A stretch of 64,000 bases of DNA, taken from Desulfobacter hydrogenophilus (GTDB lineage: Bacteria > Desulfobacterota > Desulfobacteria > Desulfobacterales > Desulfobacteraceae). Below are positions 41,024-50,279 of this stretch, piece by piece; position 1 is the first letter of the stretch, and every line of letters starts with the position of its first letter. A program made the translations under genes and the position numbers. The notes under the pieces were generated by a model. It worked only from the letters and a program-made list of their open reading frames with translations, did not search any database and was not told where the DNA came from. The DNA lies in the NCBI RefSeq assembly GCF_004319545.1, contig NZ_CP036313.1:2420501-2484500 (forward strand), in the 5' to 3' direction.

Positions 41024-42641
41024 TCCAATTTAGGTAAGAAAGCTTGCCGTGCACCAAACTGTGATGGTCAAACATGAACATCCATCCGTCGTACTTGGTC
41101 GGCCGGAACACGGTGTACCCCGTGGTATAAAACAGTGGAATTTCAGGCACCTCTTCTGCGGCCATCTGCTGGATTTTTACAACCAGTTCCCGCCGTTTTT
41201 CAGGATCGGTTTGAGAACGCTGGGCTTTCAGCAACTGTGTCAGGGGCGGTGAGGCCAAGCCTGAACCGCCGGACGCCGAGGGCGAGCTGGATTGCTTAAT
41301 ATCCCCCGTACAATGGGCAATCAGATAATCCGGATCATTTCCCCATCCGCCGTGGCCAATGATGGCCAGGTCGTACTTCTGATTTCTGACCTGGCTGTCC
41401 CGGGTTTTCCCGTTACAGCTCTTGATACGGATCTCCACGCCCACGGCAGCCAGACGCTGTTTTAAAATTTCAGCCATCCGGACTTCGCCGCCGGCACATA
41501 AAAGATCAAAGGCAAGGGGCTTGCCGTCAGGTCCTGTCCGGATAGTGCCCCGGGTCAGGGTAAACCCAGTCTGGTCCAAAAGCTTGCCGGCCTTTTCGGG
41601 ATTGAAACCATAGGATCTTACGTTTTGGGCTGCCATGACATGGTCCGGCGGCAGAATTCCGGCCCGTCCGGGCAGGGCCGCACCCCTGGCCACCTTGGCC
41701 ACGAGCTCGTCAAGGTCAATGGCATAGGCAAAGGCCTGGCGGACCTGAACCATGCGAGCCGGCCCCGGCAGGTTCCGGTTAAACAGCAGCCGGTATCCCC
41801 AGAATCCCGGACTTTTCATGATCTTATGTTCGGGATTGTTTTGAAATCTGGGCAAAAGGTCCGGGGCGAGGTGGATTATGTCTATCTCGTGCTTCTGGTA
41901 GGCCAGGATGGGCTCGCTCATCGGGATAAACTCCAGCCGTTTGACCCGGACAACCGGTCCCCAGAAATCCTTAAACGCTTCAAAACGATAGGTGCCGTGT
42001 TCCCGGCCGTAGTCGGTGAGCCGGTATGGGCCTGTGCCGATAACCGCTTCGGGTTTGGTAAACGTTTTGGGGTTGTTCACCTTTTCCCATATGTGTTTGG
42101 GAATGATACGGCTGATGCCGAGGCTGTAAAGCATTGATGCGGTCGGCATCTTTAAGGTCACCTTGATCCGGCCGTCTTCAAGTATCTCAACCTGCTTGAT
42201 CCGGTCAAACACATAGGACCAGGTCATGGGGAAGCGGGTGGCGTAATCCAGGGAAAAGGCCACATCTTCAGGCGTCATGGGGGTTCCGTCATGCCACTTG
42301 ACCCCCTGGCGAAGTGTGAATATATAGGCCTTTCCCTGCTCTTCAACCTGCCAGGATGTGGCCAGCCAGGGGATAATCCCTTGATCGCCACGTTCCAGCA
42401 AACTGTCAAAGATCAGGCACATTTTAAATCCCCCAGGGCCCCTGGGATAATGGGCGTAGGGCGTGGGGTATCCCCAGTCGCCGCCGCCCAGGTGGATGAC
42501 CTCCACCTGGGCGGACCGGAAACCGGTCGAGGTGTCGGCCTTGGGTGCCGGAACCAGAAAAAACAGGCAGAAAACCAGAGTAACCAGGCACTGGAGCCGT
42601 TTATACGTCAGCAATTTATACCTTGCCGGTTTATATGCCAT
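41010..42641 (-). CDS. periplasmic substrate-binding protein, family 5 (peptide/nickel type)
   Basis: The 543-aa protein has a signal peptide (LVTLVFCLFFLVPAPKAD) and the SBP family 5 layout: SWQVEEQGKAYIFTLRQGVK, WHDGTPMTPEDVAFSLDY, and the late IPLFYTTGYTVFRPTKYDGW. Binding proteins of this family catch peptides, nickel chelates or opine-type metallophores. The neighbours (TonB receptor, methyltransferase, FmdE-domain protein) make a metal chelate more likely than plain peptides. It overlaps the methyltransferase gene by 11 bases. Confidence 0.9.
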   Translation of the reverse strand: MAYKPARYKLLTYKRLQCLVTLVFCLFFLVPAPKADTSTGFRSAQVEVIHLGGGDWGYPTPYAHYPRGPGGFKMCLIFDSLLERGDQGIIPWLATSWQVEEQGKAYIFTLRQGVKWHDGTPMTPEDVAFSLDYATRFPMTWSYVFDRIKQVEILEDGRIKVTLKMPTASMLYSLGISRIIPKHIWEKVNNPKTFTKPEAVIGTGPYRLTDYGREHGTYRFEAFKDFWGPVVRVKRLEFIPMSEPILAYQKHEIDIIHLAPDLLPRFQNNPEHKIMKSPGFWGYRLLFNRNLPGPARMVQVRQAFAYAIDLDELVAKVARGAALPGRAGILPPDHVMAAQNVRSYGFNPEKAGKLLDQTGFTLTRGTIRTGPDGKPLAFDLLCAGGEVRMAEILKQRLAAVGVEIRIKSCNGKTRDSQVRNQKYDLAIIGHGGWGNDPDYLIAHCTGDIKQSSSPSASGGSGLASPPLTQLLKAQRSQTDPEKRRELVVKIQQMAAEEVPEIPLFYTTGYTVFRPTKYDGWMFMFDHHSLVHGKLSYLNWNEQR

Positions 42642-43545
42642 CGGGCCATCCCTGGGTGGTTCTGCGGTCTTCGTGAACAGACCAGGTCATGACACCCCGG
42701 CAGACCGGGGCGGCCGGCACATATTCGCCGTTAACACACCGGGTGTCCACGTAGTCGGAAATGATCTGTTCCGCCTCCTGGGTGATCTCCATATGGGGCT
42801 GGAAAAACCGGGTGATGTGGCGAATGGTATGATCCCTGTCCCAGTTGATCTCTTTGTCCCACCAGGAAAAGGTGATGTCCGGGCGAAATCCCATGGCATA
42901 GACCAGGTTAAACGGATAAATGATATCCATGTGTCTCTGGGGCATGGGCCGGTCGAAAAATGTCTCCCACAAGGGTGTAAACTGCTGGTTCATGCCGGGA
43001 CCGGAAAAGGCACTCATATAACAGTCATGGCAGGAGGCTGTCATCAGCTTCATAACGGCGTCAGGCCCGTCAATGCCCGGCGTCATGGAGGCAAAAACCA
43101 GATCAAATGCCTTTTCCCATCCCTGTTCGGCTAAATTTGTTTCCTGCCAGGTTTTCTGAACAATGGTGATGTTGTTGACCTTTTCTTGTTCAATCCTTTC
43201 AGACATGATGTCGATCATGCCGCCCGAAGGTTCAAGGGCTGTGACATGGGCACAGATTCTGGATATGGGCAGGGCCCAGGAACCCGGGCCTGCGCCAATG
43301 TCCAGGACCCGGGTTTCCGGGGTTACAATCCCTTTGTCCACAAGCTGTTTAAGGGCGGCATCCCGCCTGGCAGACGCTTTTTCCCCGCTGGTTCTCTGGG
43401 CAAAATCCTTTGCCATGTTATCCCATCTGTCCATGGCGGAGGCGCCGGGCGTCTCTGCTTTTGGCGGCTGTTCAGACCTGGACCGTCCAATGATATCCAG
43501 CCACTGGTCTTCCCAGAATGTCCGGGAATTTGCTTGTATTGCCAT
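42631..43545 (-). CDS. class I SAM-dependent methyltransferase
   Basis: The 304-aa protein has motif I VLDIGAGPGSWALPI (residues about 70-85), a following acidic residue in VTALEPSGGM, and LVFASMTPGI as the motif III-like strand. A Trp- and His-rich C-terminal half is unlike housekeeping methyltransferases. Relatives sit in ABC/TonB metal-uptake operons of sulfate reducers. It could modify the transported chelator or strip it after uptake. The start at 43545 lies behind AAAGGAG, 15 bases from the receptor stop. Confidence 0.85.
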   Translation of the reverse strand: MAIQANSRTFWEDQWLDIIGRSRSEQPPKAETPGASAMDRWDNMAKDFAQRTSGEKASARRDAALKQLVDKGIVTPETRVLDIGAGPGSWALPISRICAHVTALEPSGGMIDIMSERIEQEKVNNITIVQKTWQETNLAEQGWEKAFDLVFASMTPGIDGPDAVMKLMTASCHDCYMSAFSGPGMNQQFTPLWETFFDRPMPQRHMDIIYPFNLVYAMGFRPDITFSWWDKEINWDRDHTIRHITRFFQPHMEITQEAEQIISDYVDTRCVNGEYVPAAPVCRGVMTWSVHEDRRTTQGWPDGI

Positions 43546-43560
43546 AACAGGTCTCCTTTT

Positions 43561-45720
43561 TTAAATTTTGATGCTGAATGTAATACCAAACGTCCGGTCT
43601 GTGGCGGGATAACCTGTGCTGTCATAATAGTCTTCGTCCAGCAGGTTTTTGACGTAGACATTTAGTGTGCCGTTTTTCAGCCAGCCAAGCTGTTCAAAAC
43701 ATTTGTACTCAACACCGATGTCCACCACACTGTGGGCGGGGATATCCACCTGGCGGAAATTCCAGACATCATCGGCAATCTCTTCGGAGATCTCGGTAGT
43801 TTCATCGCTCTGGTAGGTGTAATCCAGCATCAGGGTTGCTTTCTCGTTAAAGGCATAGCGCAATCCAATTCCGACCTGGTGCTCGGCCCGTTGGTCCAGT
43901 TCGGTTTCCCCGGCCGGTTCATCTCCCTGGTTTTCGAATTTTTGCCAGGCCCAGCTCAGATAAAAAGAGAGTTCCGGTGTAACATTGCCTGACAGCTCAA
44001 GCGTGGTGCCATGACGGTAGACTTCATCCAGGTTGATTTTATAGTCGCTGTACCGCAGCGCCCCGGCATCGGCGCTTGAATACTTGGCATAGCTGCTGTT
44101 GGTGGCGATGAAATCCTTGATGTCGTAAAACGCATATCCGGCTTTCAGGTTAATATTGCCCCAGAGCCTGCGGTTTAAAATCAGGTCATATCCCACCCCG
44201 TGTTCCGGTTCCAGGGTAATACCGGCAGGCCGTCCCTGGGGATTGTAGTCACCGTGGTAGTCCGGGGCGTGCCAGATTTTACTGATACCGGCAGATAGGG
44301 TGGTGTCCCGGAAGCAGGCGCCTAAATGGTCCATATGCCAGGTTGTCATGGATTTTGGGATGATCTGGTCAAAGTCCCGCTTCACATATTTGTCGTAATA
44401 TGCATTGTGTGGCTTGCCGTTGGACCAGTTGCTGACCCAGGTATTGACATCCTCGTACCGCAGCCCCAAGGTCATGTCCACATGGGGAATAATGCCGAAT
44501 TTATGCTGGACAAAAGCGCCTTTTTTGCGGACTCTTTCTGTTTTACTGTCGTCCACACCCTCGTCAAAAAGCTGGGTAAAGTCAACACCAACGGTGGTTT
44601 CACCCCCGGCCCATTTGATTTCGTCTGTGATTTTACCGCCCTGCTGCCACCAGTCCGTTTCCATGGAACTTAGTACGGTCCCTTTGGATTTATCTTTGTT
44701 GTCCACCCAGTCTAAATAGGCCCGGTCACGGGTCTCTTCCCCGTAATAAGCACCGGCGCTGAGCCGATTGATGCCCAGGGTCTGGGCGTAGTTGAAACGG
44801 TACGTCTCGGCAGTGCTGTCCCAGGTCGGGTTCTGCCAGGGATCCCAGACACTGCCCGTTACCTCGGGGTAGCTGGAATCGAAGTCTATTGCATCGTCTT
44901 TTGTCGTACCGGGATTGTTGACCGGTGAATTCCGGTCAATATCTGATAATGAGGCCGAAAAGGTGATATATCCATCTCCCGGCAGTATAAATCCCAGGCG
45001 GCCGAATCCGATGTTGGTTTCGGTTTCATTGTTGCGCAAATACCCATCCGTCATATAATTCTGGTATGCAATATCGTAAATAAATTTTTCCACCCCACCC
45101 TGGATTACGGCTGTATTGGAAAAGGTATCATATGACCGGTATCCTGTTGTATACGTCAACTCCGGCACCCGGGTATCGTATGCCTTGGGGGTCTTTGTTT
45201 TCATGTTAATGACCCCGCCGATGCTTTTGGCATCGAACAAGGCGGAATGTGGGCCGGGGAGAATTTCAACGGATTCCAGCAAAAATCCGGGCAGTTGGGC
45301 CCAATCCACAATGTTACTTGACTTCCGGCCGCCGGTTTTCTGAATGGTCACGTCGTCCATGGCCGTAACAAACCGTTTGGCGCTGAACCCGTTCAGATAA
45401 ACGCTGTCCACCCCGGGGTCCAGGTCTGATGCCCCTCTGAAATCCACCATGGCATTGATTTTGATCGCATCTAAAATATAGGTGGGCTCTCCGATGAATG
45501 TGATATCTTCCAGTTCAATGGTGGTCTGGGACGGTGTTGTTTTGTACCCCTGGGCCCGGGCCTCGTCTTCCACAACCATCTCTTCTATTTCTTGAACTTT
45601 TGAGTTGGCCGTGTCTTTCTCGGCTTTTTTTTCATCTGCCTGCAACGGGCTTATACAAATGAGGATCAACATCAGGGATGCTGCAAACGTGCAGCCTTTC
45701 AGTAAGTGATTTTTCAACAC
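43561..45720 (-). CDS. TonB-dependent outer-membrane receptor
   Basis: The 719-aa protein has a signal peptide (GCTFAASLMLILICISPLQA), a plug domain (residues about 60-200, including VYLNGFSAKRFVTAMDDVTI and GPHSALFDAKSIGGVINMKT), and a 22-strand barrel ending in FGITFSIKI. A TonB-box-like segment before the plug (EEMVVEDEA) is visible. The barrel imports a ligand, passed to the periplasmic binding protein encoded downstream. No close ligand-specific motif was recognised. It lies between the TPR gene and the methyltransferase gene. Confidence 0.93.
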   Translation of the reverse strand: MLKNHLLKGCTFAASLMLILICISPLQADEKKAEKDTANSKVQEIEEMVVEDEARAQGYKTTPSQTTIELEDITFIGEPTYILDAIKINAMVDFRGASDLDPGVDSVYLNGFSAKRFVTAMDDVTIQKTGGRKSSNIVDWAQLPGFLLESVEILPGPHSALFDAKSIGGVINMKTKTPKAYDTRVPELTYTTGYRSYDTFSNTAVIQGGVEKFIYDIAYQNYMTDGYLRNNETETNIGFGRLGFILPGDGYITFSASLSDIDRNSPVNNPGTTKDDAIDFDSSYPEVTGSVWDPWQNPTWDSTAETYRFNYAQTLGINRLSAGAYYGEETRDRAYLDWVDNKDKSKGTVLSSMETDWWQQGGKITDEIKWAGGETTVGVDFTQLFDEGVDDSKTERVRKKGAFVQHKFGIIPHVDMTLGLRYEDVNTWVSNWSNGKPHNAYYDKYVKRDFDQIIPKSMTTWHMDHLGACFRDTTLSAGISKIWHAPDYHGDYNPQGRPAGITLEPEHGVGYDLILNRRLWGNINLKAGYAFYDIKDFIATNSSYAKYSSADAGALRYSDYKINLDEVYRHGTTLELSGNVTPELSFYLSWAWQKFENQGDEPAGETELDQRAEHQVGIGLRYAFNEKATLMLDYTYQSDETTEISEEIADDVWNFRQVDIPAHSVVDIGVEYKCFEQLGWLKNGTLNVYVKNLLDEDYYDSTGYPATDRTFGITFSIKI

Positions 45721-45776
45721 TGCCTCCTTGGTTGTTTGTTGTCCGGCACATTGCTGGTCAATTGATTAGGTTAACG

Positions 45777-47108
45777 TTACATCCGGCTGTTTCTCTTGAG
45801 TTGTGCAATGGCAGCCAGGGCATCCTTGCGCTGGCGTTTAAATTGCGCTGCCTGTTCAAACGCGCTGCGGCTGGCAGTAAGATCGTTATACTGCCAGGCC
45901 GCATACCCGGCCATCAGCCATGCCTGTCCTTTTTGGGAACAATTTTTTAGGGCTGCGGTCCTGAACGCCTTGTCTGCAGCCTTATAATTTTTTGTTTCGT
46001 ACAGGACATCTCCTTTGAGCAGCAAAAGCTCCGGATTGCCCGCCTGGGGATCAAGGCGGTTGAGCACTGCCAGGGCCTTGTCTCCCCGGCCCATCTGCCG
46101 GTAGGCACACACCAGGCGGTTTATCATCTGCCTGTTGTGATTTGGGGATACCTTTTTTCCAGCCGATTCGGTAATCAGGGTTTCATACATGCGGGCGGCC
46201 CGGGCAGGGATATTCAACTGTAAACTTAGATCTGCAAACAGTTTTTTTTCCTGCCGTGTCAGCGGGGTGACAAAGCTGTAGATAATCAGATCCTCAAAGG
46301 CGTTGGCATACTCCCCCCTGGTCAGACGGATGTGGACCAGGGCCTTCCACCACCTGGCTTCGGACGGGGCCTGCCGGCTCAGGGTACCGGCAAGGTCCAG
46401 GGCTTTGCCGGTTTCGTTAATGGTCAGGTAAACCTGAAGCAGGGCCTCCTGCCATTTGATCCGGGATTCTCCCTTTGATTGGGCAATCAGATCCCTGATC
46501 ACAGGCGCGGCTTTTTTCCATTGCCGGGCCGTTACCAAGGCATTGGCATAGTTTTCCCGCCATTGCCGGGTGACCTGGTCCGGATGGGTGGAAAATAAAG
46601 ACTCAAATCTGCAAATTGCGGTCTGGGTCTTTCCGTCGGTAAGCGCCATAACTGCACTGTAGTACAGGTATTTGGGATTTTGGGGGTCAGATAGTTGATA
46701 GGCGGCCCAAAATGCCTCGCCGGCCTTGGCGGTCCGGTTGGTGTCCGTATACACCTTGGCCAGGTTGACCTGGGCATCCAGGTAATTTTTGTCCAGGGAT
46801 AAGGCCGTCAGATATGCCGACTCGGCATAGGTCATCTTTTTTTGCATCAAAAAGCAATTGCCCAGGGCCAGGCAGACAGTGGGATGGCTGCACGGAGCAT
46901 TGCTTTCGGATTTGGTCTGGTCCGCCTGGATGAGCTTGACAGCGGCGGCATAATCATCTTTATCCATGGCTGCCCTGACCTTAATGAGCAGACGCTGAAT
47001 AGACACGGGCATTTTTTGATCATCTTGGGCCAGCGTTGTTTCCAGCGGGGTGAGGCTGCCGGCTGTAAAAATCAGAATGACGATGACGGTTTTTAAAATC
47101 GGATTCAT
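45777..47108 (-). CDS. exported TPR protein of the TonB operon
   Basis: The 443-aa protein has a signal peptide (TVIVILIFTAGSLTPLETTL) and at least six TPR-like helix pairs, for example CLALGNCFLMQKKMTYAESA, NLAKVYTDTNRTAKAGEAFW and AWLMAGYAAWQYNDLTASRS. TPR proteins of this kind are found with alternative TonB-ExbB-ExbD-DUF3450 systems and may scaffold the energising complex in the periplasm. It lies 9 bases after the tonB gene. No catalytic motifs are visible. Confidence 0.85.
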   Translation of the reverse strand: MNPILKTVIVILIFTAGSLTPLETTLAQDDQKMPVSIQRLLIKVRAAMDKDDYAAAVKLIQADQTKSESNAPCSHPTVCLALGNCFLMQKKMTYAESAYLTALSLDKNYLDAQVNLAKVYTDTNRTAKAGEAFWAAYQLSDPQNPKYLYYSAVMALTDGKTQTAICRFESLFSTHPDQVTRQWRENYANALVTARQWKKAAPVIRDLIAQSKGESRIKWQEALLQVYLTINETGKALDLAGTLSRQAPSEARWWKALVHIRLTRGEYANAFEDLIIYSFVTPLTRQEKKLFADLSLQLNIPARAARMYETLITESAGKKVSPNHNRQMINRLVCAYRQMGRGDKALAVLNRLDPQAGNPELLLLKGDVLYETKNYKAADKAFRTAALKNCSQKGQAWLMAGYAAWQYNDLTASRSAFEQAAQFKRQRKDALAAIAQLKRNSRM

Positions 47109-47116
47109 GAAACACC

Positions 47117-47800
47117 TTAATTCAATTTAAAACGGATGCGTGTTCTGGCCCGGGTCTTTACAAGCTCCCGGTTGACCCGGCCGGGTTTGAATCGCCAGGC
47201 AGCAACGCAATGCATCACGCTGTCATCAAATATTTTTTCAGGTTCTGCATCCAGGATTTTTATGTCCTCCACACGGCCCTGTTCATTCACCGTGAATTCC
47301 ACAGATACCCAGCCTTCAATGGCCTTGGCCTTGGCCCGGAAGGGGTAAACCGGCGGAACCCTGGAAATCACCGTCAGGGGTTGATCCAGGTCTCCCGTGT
47401 CAAAAAGCGTGTCAAGAGACAGGGTGTCCAGGGATGTTGACATCACTTCGGGCACGGCAATAGTAGTCGGTCCCTGGGGCAACCGGGGATTGATTTCAAA
47501 AGGCATGGAAAGAGATCTGGTGATTTGCCGGTTCATCCTGGGTTTGACCGATTGCTTTTTGGGTTGAGCCTTGGGCGGAGGCGTCTTTTTTTTCTTTTCC
47601 GGTTCAATGATTGAGCGCCGTAGCCGGGTGAGCTGGACCTGCTGAATCATCGGGCCCACCAGCGGGACAGCCTCCTGGGGTTTCATCAGATTGGGAATAA
47701 CGGAAAAAAGCAACAGATTCAGAGCCAGGGTGCCGGCCAATGCCACGGCCCAGGGCTGCCATCCACCGGCCGGCCCAAGAGGCTTCTTCATGGTTTTCAT
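47117..47800 (-). CDS. tonB: TonB energy transducer
   Basis: The 227-aa protein has one N-terminal transmembrane helix (WAVALAGTLALNLLLFSVI), a Lys/Pro-rich linker (EKKKKTPPPKAQPKKQSVKP) and a C-terminal TonB domain with PPVYPFRAKAKAIEGWVSVE and AAWRFKPGRVN. It couples the proton-driven ExbB/ExbD motor to the TonB receptor encoded downstream. The start overlaps the exbD stop by 4 bases. The linker is short compared with enteric TonB. Confidence 0.93.
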   Translation of the reverse strand: MKTMKKPLGPAGGWQPWAVALAGTLALNLLLFSVIPNLMKPQEAVPLVGPMIQQVQLTRLRRSIIEPEKKKKTPPPKAQPKKQSVKPRMNRQITRSLSMPFEINPRLPQGPTTIAVPEVMSTSLDTLSLDTLFDTGDLDQPLTVISRVPPVYPFRAKAKAIEGWVSVEFTVNEQGRVEDIKILDAEPEKIFDDSVMHCVAAWRFKPGRVNRELVKTRARTRIRFKLN

Positions 47801-48216
47801 TGCCCCTCCGGAAGTGCTGCAGCCAAAGATACATTAGATGCCCCGGCCAGACGGCAGCCGTCCATGACCTGGATGGCCACGCCGGTGTCTGATTGCCGGT
47901 CCGCCACCACCACCACGGCCCCGTCGGGATTTTCGGCCAGGGCCCGTTCAGTATTGGCCCTGACCGCCCGGATATCGATCCCCCGGTGATCCATGAAGAC
48001 CCGGTTCTGGCTGTCCACGGCAATGAGGATGGTGGCTTTGGATTGAGTTGTTGCTGTTGATGCTGTAGGCCGGGTGACATCAATGCCGGTTTCCTTGACA
48101 AAACTTGTGGTGACAAGGAAAAAAATCAACAGGATAAATACCATATCAATAAGCGGGGCAATGTTCAGCTCCACCGCACTTTTTTTATGTTTTCTGCTTG
48201 ATGAAACGTTTAACAT
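47797..48216 (-). CDS. exbD: ExbD/TolR-family motor protein
   Basis: The 139-aa protein has one transmembrane helix with the functional aspartate in NIAPLIDMVFILLIFFLVTT and a small periplasmic domain (RVFMDHRGIDIRAVRANTER). It forms the proton channel together with the ExbB-type protein. It overlaps tonB downstream and follows the short ExbB by 12 bases. The length is standard. Confidence 0.93.
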   Translation of the reverse strand: MLNVSSSRKHKKSAVELNIAPLIDMVFILLIFFLVTTSFVKETGIDVTRPTASTATTQSKATILIAVDSQNRVFMDHRGIDIRAVRANTERALAENPDGAVVVVADRQSDTGVAIQVMDGCRLAGASNVSLAAALPEGQ

Positions 48217-48228
48217 GGATTTGATTTC

Positions 48229-48840
48229 CTATAGATTCCTTTTCAGGTATAAGCCCATCCGCTGGATGCGTTGGCTTAAATGTTCGGCTCGCCGGTCCAA
48301 AAAACCTTTCATGTAAAGTCCTGGAATGGCCACAATAAGACCTGTTTGGGTGGTGATGAGGGATTCTGAGATACCGCCGGCCATGGCTTTGGCATTGCCT
48401 GTGCCGAATATGGCCAGAACGTCAAAGGTGGTGATCATACCGGTGACGGTGCCAAGCAGTCCCATAAGCGGTGCCATGGCTGCCAGCACCCCGATCAACG
48501 CCAGGGATCGGGTCATCCGTCGGTTGATCCGGGCAACTGCGGCATCCAGAAGGTGGCGGTCCAGTTGGGGGGAACCCGAGCGGTTTCCAATGAACTCCGT
48601 GACCAAAAGACTGACGGCTCCGCAGTACATTTTGGGGTCAGGCAGGGTGTTCTCACGAACCAGGGAGAGGGCGGTGCTGCTGTTCATGTTTTTTTTGTAA
48701 AGCCGCCTGAAAAAAAAGGCCCGTTCGATAATCAACAGCCACATGACAAGACTTAAGATGACCAGGGGGACCATGACCACGCCGCCGGCCCGGATCAGAT
48801 CCGTCATGAGTTCAAGGTTCTCCCGAAGAAATTCCAGCAT
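48229..48840 (-). CDS. exbB: ExbB/TolQ-type motor protein, short form
   Basis: The 203-aa membrane protein has three transmembrane helices and the MotA/TolQ/ExbB signature GLLGTVTGMITTFDVLAIFG, with ISESLITTQTGLIVAIPGLY lining the channel. It lacks the long periplasmic N-terminus of its neighbour. Two ExbB-like proteins in one operon are typical of the ExbB/ExbB2 TonB systems of marine and sulfate-reducing bacteria. Its start overlaps the stop of the long form. Confidence 0.92.
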   Translation of the reverse strand: MLEFLRENLELMTDLIRAGGVVMVPLVILSLVMWLLIIERAFFFRRLYKKNMNSSTALSLVRENTLPDPKMYCGAVSLLVTEFIGNRSGSPQLDRHLLDAAVARINRRMTRSLALIGVLAAMAPLMGLLGTVTGMITTFDVLAIFGTGNAKAMAGGISESLITTQTGLIVAIPGLYMKGFLDRRAEHLSQRIQRMGLYLKRNL

Positions 48841-50279
48841 CAGGACACCTTGAATTTTTGGACAATATTGATCAGTGCCATGGCCTTTTCCTCCATCATC
48901 CCCACACAGTTTTCCACGGCCCGGCTTAAAAGGGTGTGTGAGAGCATAATTGGAATGGCGACGGACAGGCCCAGCATGGTGGTCACCAAGGCCTCGGAAA
49001 TGCCGCCGGACATCATTCGTGGATCGCCTGTGCCGTGCATGGTGATGACATGAAAGGTATCGATCATGCCGGTAACGGTTCCCAACAGACCCAACAGAGG
49101 CGCAATGGCTGCCAGCATACCCATGGTGGATAGAAACCGTTCCATAGGCGGTATCTCTTTGAGAATGGCTTCCTGGACTGCATTTTCCATGTCTTCCCTG
49201 GGAAGGTTTCGGCTGTCAACCCCCGAGCGGATGACCCGGACAACCGGATTTTTACGATACTGGTCGCAGGTTTCGGTACATGCCTCCCAGTTGCGGTTTT
49301 CGGCCTGGGTCTCGATCTTGCTGCACACGGTGTCAAGGCTGATTTTTCGGCGTAAAAGGAAAAAAATCCGTTCCAGGGTGATCAACACGCCCAATACAAG
49401 AATGGCCAGAATGGGCCAGACAATGGGACCACCTTTGGGAATCTGGTCCATCAGGCTCAAGTCGTGAACAAGCTGGTTCAATGCCCCGCCCCTGGAAATG
49501 TCCATGGGCACGGCATCACTTTTACCGGCCATGTACCGGGTAAGTTGTTTTTGCATGGCCGAGGGCGGCCGTTTGGACAGGGCATACAGTTTTTTCTCTC
49601 CATGGCCGTAGTTAAGAAATCCGGATTCCCCGTCCGTCTGGTATGCCGCCGTGAATGCGCCGATAATCAGGATTTGGCTTTCATGGCTTTTTCCTTCGCG
49701 GTTGACGATTGTGCCGGTTTCCAGGCAGACAGACCCGCCCTGCTCAATCCGGCCAAAAAGCAAATCGGCCATGGTTTTGATTTGGTCCATCCCGGGAATA
49801 ACGGAATTATTCGTCATGGTAGATAAAAACTGGGTATCGGGGCGGTACACCCCGGTTAGAAAGCCGTCATCCAAGAGGGAACGGATGTCTTTGGCATTCA
49901 TGCGGATGACACCGGACAATTCCTGAATCGTACCCTGGGCTTCATCCAGTTTCGCCGTCAATTCGTTGTCTTGTGCAGTCAGGTTTTCATTTTCAGATTT
50001 AAGGGCTTTGAGTTCAACATCAACGACTGTAATCCGTTGCTTTAAATCCGCAATGGCCCGGTCCAGACGGGACCTGTCCGCCAAAATCTGCCGACGGCTT
50101 TCACTTACTGCCTTTTGGGCGGCAGATAGTTCAGCCGCTGCCTTTTGTTTCATGGATTCTTCAATTTTCCGGGTTTCGATGCGAATTTCCCGCATATCCT
50201 TTGCCCATGCCGGCCGGCTAAAAAGCATCATGACACCCAGTACGGCAGCTATCATTGCATATTTGGAGTTGCTTTTCAT
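48840..50279 (-). CDS. long ExbB-type motor protein with periplasmic coiled coil
   Basis: The 479-aa protein starts with a signal-like helix (MIAAVLGVMMLFSRPAWAKD), then a coiled coil at about residues 35-115 rich in Lys, Glu and Ala, a soluble domain, and a C-terminal MotA/TolQ/ExbB module with GLLGTVTGMIDTFHVITMHG and ISEALVTTMLGLSVAIP. This two-part layout is found beside DUF3450 proteins in TonB2-type systems. The coiled coil probably contacts the DUF3450 protein encoded just upstream. The genes overlap by 4 bases. Confidence 0.88.
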   Translation of the reverse strand: MKSNSKYAMIAAVLGVMMLFSRPAWAKDMREIRIETRKIEESMKQKAAAELSAAQKAVSESRRQILADRSRLDRAIADLKQRITVVDVELKALKSENENLTAQDNELTAKLDEAQGTIQELSGVIRMNAKDIRSLLDDGFLTGVYRPDTQFLSTMTNNSVIPGMDQIKTMADLLFGRIEQGGSVCLETGTIVNREGKSHESQILIIGAFTAAYQTDGESGFLNYGHGEKKLYALSKRPPSAMQKQLTRYMAGKSDAVPMDISRGGALNQLVHDLSLMDQIPKGGPIVWPILAILVLGVLITLERIFFLLRRKISLDTVCSKIETQAENRNWEACTETCDQYRKNPVVRVIRSGVDSRNLPREDMENAVQEAILKEIPPMERFLSTMGMLAAIAPLLGLLGTVTGMIDTFHVITMHGTGDPRMMSGGISEALVTTMLGLSVAIPIMLSHTLLSRAVENCVGMMEEKAMALINIVQKFKVS